From Methanosarcinales archaeon ex4572_44 (GTDB lineage Archaea > Halobacteriota > Methanosarcinia > Methanosarcinales > EX4572-44): a DNA stretch of 9,326 nucleotides. The position numbers were made by a program, and so were the translations under genes. This document shows, piece after piece, positions 1 to 6,862 of this stretch. Numbering within the stretch: position 1 is the first letter of the stretch; every line of letters begins with the position of its first letter. The notes under the pieces are model-generated. The model did not search any database and had not been told where the DNA came from. It worked only from the letters and a program-made list of their open reading frames with translations. Where the stretch lies: NCBI GenBank assembly GCA_002254825.2, contig NJEL02000029.1:1-9326 (forward strand), in the 5' to 3' direction.

Positions 1-90
1 AATCATGGTGGGAAGGCGCAGGACGTGTCCTCGTAGACAAAAAAACGACAAAATCGAGAACTCTCAAAGAAATAGGAAAAATAATACGGA

Positions 91-110
91 AAAACAGGGG
101 TTAAAACCCC
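91..110 (-). terminator. Putative intrinsic terminator of the DUF211 gene
   Basis: Read on the minus strand, eight bases after the DUF211 stop codon, GGGG and CCCC arms flank TTTTAA and could form a short hairpin of 4-6 bp. A T-rich stretch (TGTTTTTCC) follows. Archaeal termination depends mainly on the T-run, so the hairpin may only help. The position directly after the gene is the strongest support. Confidence 0.5.
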
Positions 111-117
111 ATTGTAC

Positions 118-465
118 CTATGTACGATCTTGAAGAGTTGAAACTTCCTCAACAAGCCTCCTGCCCGCAGCAATCTCATCGATACTGTGAATCACAGCAC
201 CAAAATCCTCGATCACATTCTTCACTTCATCAAATAGTATATCGTCACCCTCAATCGTAATCTTCACATTCTCTGTCTGCTGATCCACCTCATCAAGACT
301 CAGATTGACACCAGACACATGCTCCAGATTACTGAGGGCAACAGCAAGCTCTATAGCCATCGGCTTATGCGGCTTCAACACATCAAGAACCAAACGTTTA
401 ATACCACTCACGAACACACAACCATTCTCCACATTTATGAACTCACCTTTGAGCGGTTCATCCAC
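118..465 (-). CDS. DUF211 family protein
   Basis: A 115-residue protein from a GTG start. It matches the archaeal DUF211 family by its recognisable core: GIKRLVLDVLKPHKP near residues 21-35, a middle VNLSLDEVDQQTENVKITIEG, and HSIDEIAAGR near the C-terminus. DUF211 proteins are small ferredoxin-like-fold proteins of about 90-110 residues whose cellular role is not established, so no function is assigned. The family usually begins just before the GIxRLVLDVLKPH stretch, so this form carries 15-20 extra N-terminal residues, and in-frame GTG codons at residues 12, 17 and 19 are alternative starts. I kept the outer GTG because a TATA-like box (490-499) sits about 30 bp upstream of it, as expected for a leaderless gene. 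It diverges from the UPF0182 gene. Codons are strongly G/T-ending throughout. Family assignment is firm; the start is uncertain. Confidence 0.85.
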   Translation of the reverse strand: MDEPLKGEFINVENGCVFVSGIKRLVLDVLKPHKPMAIELAVALSNLEHVSGVNLSLDEVDQQTENVKITIEGDDILFDEVKNVIEDFGAVIHSIDEIAAGRRLVEEVSTLQDRT

Positions 466-489
466 AGCAATACAGATACTCCACCACCC

Positions 490-499
490 ATAAAATAGT
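490..499 (-). promoter_or_regulatory. TATA-like promoter box for the DUF211 gene
   Basis: On the minus strand this reads CTATTTTATG, preceded by a purine-rich GAAAAA stretch that resembles a TFB-recognition element. The centre is about 30 bp upstream of the GTG at 465, which would put transcription start at or next to the start codon. A GGTGGTGGAG stretch between the box and the gene could be a distant Shine-Dalgarno if the true transcription start is farther upstream. Confidence 0.45.
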
Positions 500-741
500 T
501 TTTCTTTTCAGAAAATTGTAAAATTTTTGGTATCGCATGTATATTAGTTGACATAGTTTTTATGCTGTAATTATAATATTTTTTAGTGGGGGATAAAACG
601 TTTTTTTGGGAATTATTTGTCCGCAAAAGAATGAACTGCAGCAAAAACGGATCAATACACACAAAATCGCTATACTTTTACAACCCTAACATGACTGACA
701 TAAATTTCACAAATCAGATAAATCACTATTCCAGAGTACCA

Positions 742-749
742 GTTATATC
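742..749 (+). promoter_or_regulatory. TATA-like promoter box for the UPF0182 gene
   Basis: The element GTTATATC is centred about 29 bp upstream of the ATG at 775. No Shine-Dalgarno motif lies in front of that ATG, so a leaderless or nearly leaderless transcript is the simplest reading. TATACTTTTA at 671-680 is an alternative that would give a leader of about 70 nt. Confidence 0.4.
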
Positions 750-774
750 GGATGAGTTTTCTTGAATAGCGTTG

Positions 775-3522
775 ATGAGTGGTGAGCGATCTGGGTCTGT
801 GAGTCTTCCTGTGAAGGTGCTCTTTTTGGTTGTTTTTCTTCTATTTTTTGGCGTTACTCTGTTGTCCCGTTTTGTGCTTGACTATAAATGGTTTATGTCT
901 GTTGGTTACCCGCAGGTGTTTGTTGTTACACTCACCGCCAGGTTGTTCTTGTTTGTGGCGGGGTTTGTGGTCTTTTTTGTTCTGTTGTTCTTTTTCTGGT
1001 GGTGGTGTAAGAGGAGTGTTCTTGCCGGGCCTACTGTCTTTGCTCCGTTCTGGGAGCAGATAGAGGGTGTGTCTGGAGAGTATGTTGATGTTACTCCTGA
1101 GACGTCTGTGGAGCGGGTGATTAAGTCTGTTGACCTGCCACTTGTTGTTGTTTTTGCTCTGTTCTCTTTCTTTGCTGGGTTGGGTTTATCAGCCAAATGG
1201 AGCACAGTACTATTGTATCTCAATAAAGGCTCTTTTGGTGTTGTGGATCCAATCTTTGGAAATGATATCGGATTTTACATCTTCACACTGCCATTCGTTA
1301 GCACAATACTGAACTATCTCATCACACTCTTCGTCTTCACAAGCCTGATTCTCGTACTCGCATATCTCTCATTCAACTGGCGACTCGTGAGCGAAAAAAT
1401 CCCACTCAACCTGCAAGCAGCCCTGATACCCCTCTTCCTGTTATTTGCAGCCAAAGCCTATCTCTCCCGATTCAACATACTCTACAGCACTACAGGAGTG
1501 GTATATGGTGCTGGATACGTCGACGTTCATATCAACCAGTACGTACCTGTAATTATCAGCCTAATTTTCCTCGCAACTGCCATTGCTATCCCAGTACTAT
1601 CTGTAGGGCGCAGCAGCACCAGCAGATCGATAAAGATACCTATTGCCGCTGTGGTGCTTGTAGTTGTAGTATCATTCCTTGGTTCAGGCACAGCGTGGTT
1701 CGTGCAGGAATTCAAGGTTTCGCCGAACGAGATCGTACTTGAAGAACCCTTTATCGAGAACAATATCAAGCTGACAAACCAAGCCTATGGACTGGACAGT
1801 GTCCAGGAACAGGTCTACCCACTCACATACAATCTCACAACCGATGAGATCACAGACTCGCCTTCGATCAAGAACATCAGACTATGGGATCACCGGCCAC
1901 TGCTCACCACATTCCAGCAACGCCAGGAGATCAGAACCTACTATGGTTTCAGCAACATCGCAGTCGATCGCTACCAATTGAGCGGCGAGCTGGTACAGAC
2001 ATGGCTGGCAATTCGAGAGATACTCCCAGACAAACTGCAGGGTACCGCAGACACATGGATCAACAGGCATCTGATCTATACACATGGCATCGGAGCGGTC
2101 ATGGCACCTGTTAACGCCGTGGATGAACAGGGAATGCCAAGGATGATAGTCAAAGACATACCGCCCAGAATAGAAGCAGAAGGCATCAACATCACCCAGC
2201 CACGAATCTACTATGGAGAACAGACCAATGATTACATCATCACGAACACCAATCGAGAAGAGTTCGACTATCCAATGGGTGATGAAAACCAGTACACTAC
2301 ATACGCAGGAGTGGGTGGAATCCCGCTCACGCCACTGAGCAAGATGTTTGCAACAGTAGCCCTTGGCGAGATCAAACTCTACACATCAGAGTACATCGCA
2401 GAGCAGAGCAAACTACACCTCTACCGAAACATCAACGAGAGAACACAGAAAATCACACCTTACATACTCTTCGACAACGACCCACACGCATTCATATCGA
2501 GCGACGGCAAAATCTACTGGATGCTCAACGGCTTTTTAACCACAAACAGATACCCGTACGCAGAACCGATCAGATTCAACAACAACCGATTCAACTACAT
2601 ACAGGACTCGGTTAAAGCAGTAATAGACGCTTACAATGGAACAATCACCTATTACATCATAAAAGACGACCCCTTACTCGCAGCCTATTCAAAGATATAC
2701 CCTGAACTCTTCAAACCCCTAAGCAGTATGCCAGAAGACTTTAGAGCACACCTCCGCTACTCAGAAGACCTTTTCAAAATACAGACCAGCATATACACCA
2801 TCTACCACATGAAGACACCAGAAGTATTCTACAACAAAGAAGACCTCTGGGAAATCCCAACTGAAAAATACGAGACCGCAGAGATCGGAGTAGAACCCTA
2901 CAACGTACTTCTCCAAATAGACAACAAACTACAATTCCTAACCATCCTACCCTTCACCCCAGTCAACCGCGACAACATGATCTCGTGGATGGCAGTAAAA
3001 CAAGACACGCCAGACTACGGCAAGATCACATTATATAAATTCACCAAAGAAGAACAAATCTACGGACCCTCACAAATAGAAGCACGCATCGACCAAGACG
3101 AAACAATCTCCAGAGACCTAACACTCTGGGGACAAAGCGGCTCACGCGTCATCAGAGGAAACCTCCTCGTAATACCACACAAAAACTCAATCCTCTACAT
3201 CGAACCACTCTACCTCGCAGCCGAAACAGGAAGCATACCCGAACTAAAACGAGTAATCGCTTTCTACAACAACAGCGTAGCAATGGAACCAACACTTCAC
3301 CAAGCACTAAACAAGGTACTGGGCGCCAGCAATAGAACCACACCAACAGGAATAACAATACCAGAAGACACCACCATGGACACACTACTCCAACAGACAT
3401 TAGAGCACTACAATACCGCAAAAGAGGCACTCATAGCAGGCGACATAGAAGCATATGGGCGAGAAATGAAAAACGTAGACAAACTACTCCAAGAACTCGA
3501 AAAACAGATAGGAGCAAAGTAA
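775..3522 (+). CDS. UPF0182 family large membrane protein
   Basis: A 915-residue protein of the UPF0182 / COG1615 family, whose usual length is 900-1000 residues; its function is unknown. About seven hydrophobic helices occupy the N-terminal third (near residues 13-36, 48-77, 121-139, 170-200, 211-230, 256-276 and 288-306), followed by a large soluble part of about 600 residues, probably outside the membrane. Family hallmarks are visible: DPIFGNDIGFYIFTLPF near 158-174, NNIKLTNQAYGLD near 329-341, IRLWDHRPLL near 368-377, NRHLIYTHGIG, YYGEQTNDYII, and the C-terminal AKEALIAGDIEAYG. A TTG lies in frame one codon earlier, but the ATG at 775 is the better start. The first roughly 430 bases are G/T-rich (52 of 60 bases at 961-1020) while the 3' end is A/C-rich (44 of 60 at 3181-3240). 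The protein family is continuous across this change, so it is not a fusion artefact. Confidence 0.93.
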   Translation: MSGERSGSVSLPVKVLFLVVFLLFFGVTLLSRFVLDYKWFMSVGYPQVFVVTLTARLFLFVAGFVVFFVLLFFFWWWCKRSVLAGPTVFAPFWEQIEGVSGEYVDVTPETSVERVIKSVDLPLVVVFALFSFFAGLGLSAKWSTVLLYLNKGSFGVVDPIFGNDIGFYIFTLPFVSTILNYLITLFVFTSLILVLAYLSFNWRLVSEKIPLNLQAALIPLFLLFAAKAYLSRFNILYSTTGVVYGAGYVDVHINQYVPVIISLIFLATAIAIPVLSVGRSSTSRSIKIPIAAVVLVVVVSFLGSGTAWFVQEFKVSPNEIVLEEPFIENNIKLTNQAYGLDSVQEQVYPLTYNLTTDEITDSPSIKNIRLWDHRPLLTTFQQRQEIRTYYGFSNIAVDRYQLSGELVQTWLAIREILPDKLQGTADTWINRHLIYTHGIGAVMAPVNAVDEQGMPRMIVKDIPPRIEAEGINITQPRIYYGEQTNDYIITNTNREEFDYPMGDENQYTTYAGVGGIPLTPLSKMFATVALGEIKLYTSEYIAEQSKLHLYRNINERTQKITPYILFDNDPHAFISSDGKIYWMLNGFLTTNRYPYAEPIRFNNNRFNYIQDSVKAVIDAYNGTITYYIIKDDPLLAAYSKIYPELFKPLSSMPEDFRAHLRYSEDLFKIQTSIYTIYHMKTPEVFYNKEDLWEIPTEKYETAEIGVEPYNVLLQIDNKLQFLTILPFTPVNRDNMISWMAVKQDTPDYGKITLYKFTKEEQIYGPSQIEARIDQDETISRDLTLWGQSGSRVIRGNLLVIPHKNSILYIEPLYLAAETGSIPELKRVIAFYNNSVAMEPTLHQALNKVLGASNRTTPTGITIPEDTTMDTLLQQTLEHYNTAKEALIAGDIEAYGREMKNVDKLLQELEKQIGAK

Positions 3523-3542
3523 AAGTATACCGAAATCCGCAA

Positions 3543-3548
3543 TTTTTT
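3543..3548 (+). terminator. Oligo-T tract after the UPF0182 gene
   Basis: A run of six T residues lies 20 bp after the TAA stop. Archaeal RNA polymerase can terminate at such T-tracts without a hairpin, and I see no convincing stem in front of it. The call rests only on position and the T-run. Confidence 0.35.
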
Positions 3549-3601
3549 CCCGGTAACGGATGCAATATAGGGGTGGGCGATTTCAACGGACAGCCTTCTG
3601 G

Positions 3602-3620
3602 TTATAATGGAAGATTTTAT
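3602..3620 (+). promoter_or_regulatory. Promoter of the mvk-ipk-fni operon
   Basis: Two TATA-like elements are present, TTATAATG (3602-3609) and GATTTTAT (3613-3620). The second is centred about 31 bp upstream of the mvk ATG, placing transcription start close to the start codon. The sequence between it and the ATG has no Shine-Dalgarno motif, consistent with a leaderless mRNA for the first gene of the operon. Confidence 0.45.
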
Positions 3621-3647
3621 GCGTGTTGAAAGTTCTTAGAATAACCG

Positions 3648-4565
3648 ATGGTCACCTGTTCTGCTCCGGGTAAGATATACCTCTTTGGCGAGCATGCCGT
3701 GGTTTATGGTGAGTCTGCTGTGGCTTGTGCAGTCGAGCTTCGTACACGTGTCACGGTTGTGCCTGCTGAGAGTACGTCCATCACTTCAGGCGGTCAGCCG
3801 TTGGCGATTGGAGAGGAACCGTACATACAGAATACGTTAAAAATTATGGAAGAGTTCTTGGCTCTGCCGCCCGTCTCGATACGGATCGATTCGGAGATAC
3901 CGATCGCAGCAGGTATTGGTTCGTCAGCCGCTCTCACAGTCGCACTTCTGCGTGCGCTGTCTATCGAGTTCGGTGTTGAGATGGATCTCTCTCTGATTGC
4001 AGCCACAGCCCACCGAATCGAGAGACTTGTCCAGGGTGCTGCGAGCCCAACCGACACCTTCGTATCAACGATGGGCGGTGTTGTGGTGGTGCCAGAGAGA
4101 AGACACCTCCCACCCCCCGGGTGTAAGATTGTTATCGGCGACGCGGGGATTGGGACAGGGGCAGGAGCGGCTATGCGAGAAAAGACGGGTGAGATGGTTT
4201 TGCGGGTTGCGGATCTGAGAGAGGCCTATCCCGATGCCGTTGACCCTGTTATCAGTGCCATCGGAGGACTTGCACGAAGCGGTGTGCTATTACTCGAGGA
4301 AGGTGATTGCAGAGGCGTCGGCAAGCTCATGAACATAAACCACGGCTTGCTCGAGGCACTCGGGGTTGGCACAACCAGGCTCTTACGACTCGTTCATGCT
4401 GCACGGGACGCTGGTGCATTCGGCGCCAAGATCACTGGTGCCGGGGGTGGGGGTTGCATGGTTGCACTCGCCGATAATGCTCGGGAGGTTGCACAAGGAA
4501 TCGAGCGCGCGGGTGGGAAGGCAATGGTTGTGGAGATTGCACAAGAGGGTGTGAGAAAAGAGTGA
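3648..4565 (+). CDS. mvk: Mevalonate kinase (GHMP family)
   Basis: A 305-residue cytoplasmic enzyme that phosphorylates mevalonate with ATP to give mevalonate 5-phosphate. GHMP kinase motifs are in order: APGKIYLFGEHAVVYG (residues 6-21, with Lys9 and Glu15), the ATP-binding PIAAGIGSSAALTVA (85-99), SPTDTFVSTMGG (133-144), whose Asp136 is the expected catalytic base, and the C-terminal KITGAGGGGC (261-270). The length is normal for archaeal mevalonate kinases. The ATG at 3648 puts the first motif at its usual distance from the N-terminus. It is the first gene of the operon, and its TGA stop overlaps the GTG start of ipk by four bases (GTGA). Phosphomevalonate kinase is also a GHMP enzyme, but the motif set and the partner genes favour mevalonate kinase. 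Confidence 0.94.
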   Translation: MVTCSAPGKIYLFGEHAVVYGESAVACAVELRTRVTVVPAESTSITSGGQPLAIGEEPYIQNTLKIMEEFLALPPVSIRIDSEIPIAAGIGSSAALTVALLRALSIEFGVEMDLSLIAATAHRIERLVQGAASPTDTFVSTMGGVVVVPERRHLPPPGCKIVIGDAGIGTGAGAAMREKTGEMVLRVADLREAYPDAVDPVISAIGGLARSGVLLLEEGDCRGVGKLMNINHGLLEALGVGTTRLLRLVHAARDAGAFGAKITGAGGGGCMVALADNAREVAQGIERAGGKAMVVEIAQEGVRKE

Positions 4566-5305
4566 AGTCTATCCTATTGAAGATCGGTGGAAGCGTGCTG
4601 ACCGATAAGGAGCGTGAGTGCACGCTTCGAGAATCTGAGATTGAGCGGATTGCAGGCGAAATTAAAGGTGCCAGAGCCAGTGTTGTGATCGTTCACGGTG
4701 CTGGCTCGTTCGGACACCCACAGGCAAGAGAGCACAACCTCGGGGAAGATCCGACAACGAGGGGTTTGATTGAGACGCACAGAGCGGTCATGAAGCTGAA
4801 CAACGCCTTCATCGAGGCTCTCAACCGAGCAGACGTCGATGCAATCGGCGTACACCCACTTGACTTCATAATGGTTGAAGAGAGGCGTGTTACACACCTT
4901 GATTGCAGGGTTCTTGAGAGCATGATCGAGTTCGGGCTCACACCAGTTCTCCACGGAGATGTTGTTATAGACTCGAAGAGGGGTGCATCTGTGATCTCAG
5001 GAGACCAGATCCTAAGAGAGCTTGGAATTAGACTGGATGTCTCAATGGTCGGCGCCGGGACCAACGTTGATGGCGTGTTCGACGAAACGGGCAGAACGAT
5101 TCCGAAGTTGAATCGGATCCCTCAGCAGATACACCCCTCAGTTATAGAGGATGTGACAGGCGAGATGAAAGGAAAAGTAAAAGAACTCATAGAACTTGCA
5201 GAAAACGGCGTAGAATCTGTTATATTCAACGCATCCATGAAGAGGAAGGTTTACGATTTTCTCAGAGGAAAAGATGTTGGCGGAACACAGATAACTCTAC
5301 AGTAA
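4562..5305 (+). CDS. ipk: Isopentenyl phosphate kinase
   Basis: A 247-residue amino acid kinase-fold enzyme that phosphorylates isopentenyl phosphate to isopentenyl diphosphate, the final kinase step of the archaeal modified mevalonate pathway. Visible motifs are the N-terminal LLKIGGSVLTDK with Lys7, and VHGAGSFGHP (44-53), whose His52 corresponds to the catalytic histidine that distinguishes isopentenyl phosphate kinases from other members of the fold. VISGDQIL and GTNVDGVFD line the substrate and nucleotide sites. The start is GTG, overlapping the mvk stop as GTGA; a GGTG stretch upstream could serve as a weak Shine-Dalgarno, and translational coupling is likely. fni follows after 20 bp, so the three genes supply and isomerise IPP from one transcript. 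Length and motifs are ordinary for the family. Confidence 0.94.
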   Translation: MKSILLKIGGSVLTDKERECTLRESEIERIAGEIKGARASVVIVHGAGSFGHPQAREHNLGEDPTTRGLIETHRAVMKLNNAFIEALNRADVDAIGVHPLDFIMVEERRVTHLDCRVLESMIEFGLTPVLHGDVVIDSKRGASVISGDQILRELGIRLDVSMVGAGTNVDGVFDETGRTIPKLNRIPQQIHPSVIEDVTGEMKGKVKELIELAENGVESVIFNASMKRKVYDFLRGKDVGGTQITLQ

Positions 5306-5325
5306 GATTGGATTAAGGTTGGATT

Positions 5326-6405
5326 ATGAGCACGTCAAACAGGAAGATAGAACACTTGAAGATCTGTGCTGAAAAGCAGGTTGAGGCAACCTCAGAGACT
5401 GAACATCGACAATCCGGCTTTGACGATATATACCTCATGCACCAAGCACTTCCAGAGATCAGCAAACGAGACATTGACACACCCACCAGATTCTTTGGCA
5501 AGAATTTTGCCGCTCCGATCATGATTGCATCGATGACAGGTGGACACCCCGCAACACTCAAAGTCAACCAGAATCTTGCACTCGCAGCATCACAACTTGG
5601 TATCGGCATCGGGGTCGGGAGCCAGCGAGCAGCGCTCGAAAACAGAGATGAAGAAGCCTCGTTTAAAATCGTTCGTGACGTAGCACCTGACATATTTGTC
5701 CATGCAAACATCGGAGCCTGCCAACTGAAAGAATACGGGCTTAAAGGAGCACTCAAAGTCGTTGAGATGATCGATGCCGACGCACTCGCAATCCACCTGA
5801 ACTTCCTGCAAGAAGCCATACAACCAGAAGGTGACACCGATGCCACAGGTTGTCTCAGCATTATACACAGGGTATGCAACGAATTCTCAATCCCAGTGAT
5901 CGCAAAAGAGACAGGCGCAGGGATCTCTCGCGAGACCGCAGATGCACTCGTCGACGCAGGCGTCTCAGCAATCGATGTCGGAGGCATGGGCGGCACAAGC
6001 TGGGCAGGCGTTGAAGTCTACCGCGCAAAAGCCCGATGCGATCACAACTCTGAACATCTCGGAGAACTCTTCTGGAACTGGGGCATCCCAACAACTGCAA
6101 GCATCATCGAATGCAGAGGTCGCGTGCCAGTGATCGCAACAGGAGGCATCAGAAACGGAGTAGATGTATTAAAATCCCTCGCAATAGGCGCAAACCTCAC
6201 AGGACTCGCACTCCCACTCGTAAAACCCGCAATGGAAAGCGAAACACAGGTTATTGAAGTTTTGGAACGCATAATCGAAGAACTGAAAACAGCAATGTTC
6301 CTAACTGGCTGTGCGAGCGTTGCCGATGCAAAATCACTTCCTTTTGTGACCACAGGGAATCTGCGCGAGTGGACCCAGGGAAGAAATATTGATAATAAAA
6401 TATAA
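5326..6405 (+). CDS. fni: Type 2 isopentenyl-diphosphate delta-isomerase
   Basis: A 359-residue FMN- and NAD(P)H-dependent enzyme that interconverts isopentenyl and dimethylallyl diphosphate. Characteristic segments appear in order: the N-terminal RKIEH substrate motif (Arg6, Lys7, His10), SMTGG (69-73), GSQRAAL (98-104), HLNFLQEAIQPEGD (157-170) with the Gln-Glu pair expected in catalysis and Mg binding, KETGAGIS (194-201), DVGGMGGTSWAGVE (217-230), and the phosphate-binding ATGGIRNG (271-278). The start ATG has AAGG seven bases upstream, and the N-terminus matches the family. It is the last gene of the mevalonate cluster. No prenyl diphosphate synthase or RNase J-like gene follows, although such neighbours are common in archaeal clusters. 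The last 250 bases have strongly A/C-ending codons. Confidence 0.95.
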   Translation: MSTSNRKIEHLKICAEKQVEATSETEHRQSGFDDIYLMHQALPEISKRDIDTPTRFFGKNFAAPIMIASMTGGHPATLKVNQNLALAASQLGIGIGVGSQRAALENRDEEASFKIVRDVAPDIFVHANIGACQLKEYGLKGALKVVEMIDADALAIHLNFLQEAIQPEGDTDATGCLSIIHRVCNEFSIPVIAKETGAGISRETADALVDAGVSAIDVGGMGGTSWAGVEVYRAKARCDHNSEHLGELFWNWGIPTTASIIECRGRVPVIATGGIRNGVDVLKSLAIGANLTGLALPLVKPAMESETQVIEVLERIIEELKTAMFLTGCASVADAKSLPFVTTGNLREWTQGRNIDNKI

Positions 6406-6493
6406 ATTAAAATAAAAATAGAAACCGAAAGTAAAGATGAAACATAAAAAGAATTGAACCTCATAAACTTAAAAACGATATAAAAACTACTGA

Positions 6494-6700
6494 ATTTTCT
6501 ATACTGACACCAAGAAAGATGAATTCCAGCAGACTTCACTGACCCACCCGTTCACTGTGAAAGAACCATAGCCAGAGCCAACAAATCCAGAAACAACCGA
6601 TGAGGCTGAGACGAAGGACGTGCTACTACCCTCGGGCATCCTCTCGGTAGTCGCAATTGCCTTCGTTGCACTGATGATCCGACACACACGGAGAGATTAA
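6494..6700 (+). pseudogene. Degraded C-terminal tail of a membrane-anchored surface protein
   Basis: In one plus frame the sequence reads as a plausible protein tail: a polar stretch TKKDEFQQTSLTHPFTVKEP, an in-frame TAG at 6569-6571, then PEPTNPETTDEAETK, a hydrophobic segment LLPSGILSVVAIAFVALMI and a basic end RHTRRD before TAA. A Pro/Glu/Thr-rich linker, one transmembrane helix and a positive tail is the usual C-terminal layout of archaeal surface proteins. The TAG falls between KEP and PEP, so a single change from GAG or CAG would explain it. A TGA directly upstream and no start or body indicate a remnant. The helix lacks the PGF triplet of the intact neighbour at 6863. Readthrough of TAG as pyrrolysine is possible but unlikely, since TAG ends two normal genes here. 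Confidence 0.6.
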
Positions 6701-6719
6701 ACAGCAAACCAGTGAGATC

Positions 6720-6779
6720 AGGTTCGGCACACCCCAAACGCGCAGCGCCAAACACACGCAACCCTGGTGTGCTGAACCT
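6720..6779. repeat. Long imperfect inverted repeat (hairpin)
   Basis: Arms AGGTTCGGCACACC (6720-6733) and GGTGTGCTGAACCT (6766-6779) are complementary at 13 of 14 positions, and the one mismatch becomes a G-U pair in RNA. The 32-base loop is C/A-rich and contains a small GCGC-type palindrome. It starts 20 bp after the stop of the decayed gene. No T-run follows on the plus strand, so a standard terminator is doubtful. It could be a retained 3' structure, a mobile-element end or a regulatory RNA element. Confidence 0.7.
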
Positions 6780-6811
6780 AAAACCCATTCTCAACAAACT
6801 TATTTTGGGAA

Positions 6812-6856
6812 GATTAAAATAGGTCATAGTTGCTACTTTACAATACCTTAGGAGGA
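6812..6856 (+). promoter_or_regulatory. Promoter and strong ribosome binding site of the LamG gene
   Basis: A TATA-like GATTAAAATA lies at 6812-6821. The Shine-Dalgarno AGGAGGA at 6850-6856 is a few bases before the ATG at 6863. This gene is therefore leadered, unlike the three 5' genes of the window. The ribosome binding site decides the start against an in-frame TTG at 6830. Confidence 0.55.
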
Positions 6857-6862
6857 ATAGAG

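Larger units (their letters stand above)
466..774. other. AT-rich divergent intergenic region
   Basis: This stretch separates the divergent DUF211 and UPF0182 genes. It is rich in A and T runs, including ATTATAATATTTTTT around 569-583, and should hold the promoters of both genes. Apart from the two TATA-like boxes listed separately, a further TATA-like element TATACTTTTA lies at 671-680. A 75-codon open frame on the minus strand crosses the DUF211 start and has low-complexity content typical of chance frames, so I do not call a gene here. I see no RNA gene or convincing operator. Confidence 0.6.
6406..6862 (+). other. Gap between fni and the LamG gene
   Basis: The first 85 bases are extremely A-rich with stops in every plus-strand frame and no T-run terminator for fni. 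A decayed gene tail (6494-6700), an imperfect hairpin (6720-6779) and the LamG gene's promoter and ribosome binding site fill the rest. The minus-strand open frames across this stretch look like mirror images of the decayed gene and of fni. Confidence 0.6.

Noticed and set aside
1..36. Possible C-terminal end of a plus-strand gene (NHGGKAQDVSS then TAG)
   Set aside because: Only 11 codons are visible, no family could be recognised, and a chance open frame of this length is common.
25..37. Small inverted repeat AGGAC-GT-GTCCT near the window start
   Set aside because: Arms of five bases with a two-base centre are expected by chance and no function is supported.
435..662. Minus-strand open frame of 75 codons in the intergenic region
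   Set aside because: It overlaps the DUF211 start in another frame, has low-complexity content, and no family resemblance.
906..1223. Minus-strand open frame of 105 codons
   Set aside because: It is antisense to the UPF0182 gene and its Thr/Asn-rich content mirrors the G/T-rich membrane codons.
5308..5326. TTGGATTA repeated twice between ipk and fni
   Set aside because: Two eight-base copies with an 11-base period are too short to call a regulatory repeat; the AAGG there is enough to explain translation start.
5313..5996. Minus-strand open frame of 227 codons
   Set aside because: It is antisense to fni, whose family motifs are unambiguous; the Ser/Ala/Pro-rich translation is a codon-use shadow.
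6042..6539. Minus-strand open frame of 165 codons overlapping the 3' end of fni
   Set aside because: Most of it is antisense to fni, and the hydrophobic part comes from the A-rich gap read in reverse.
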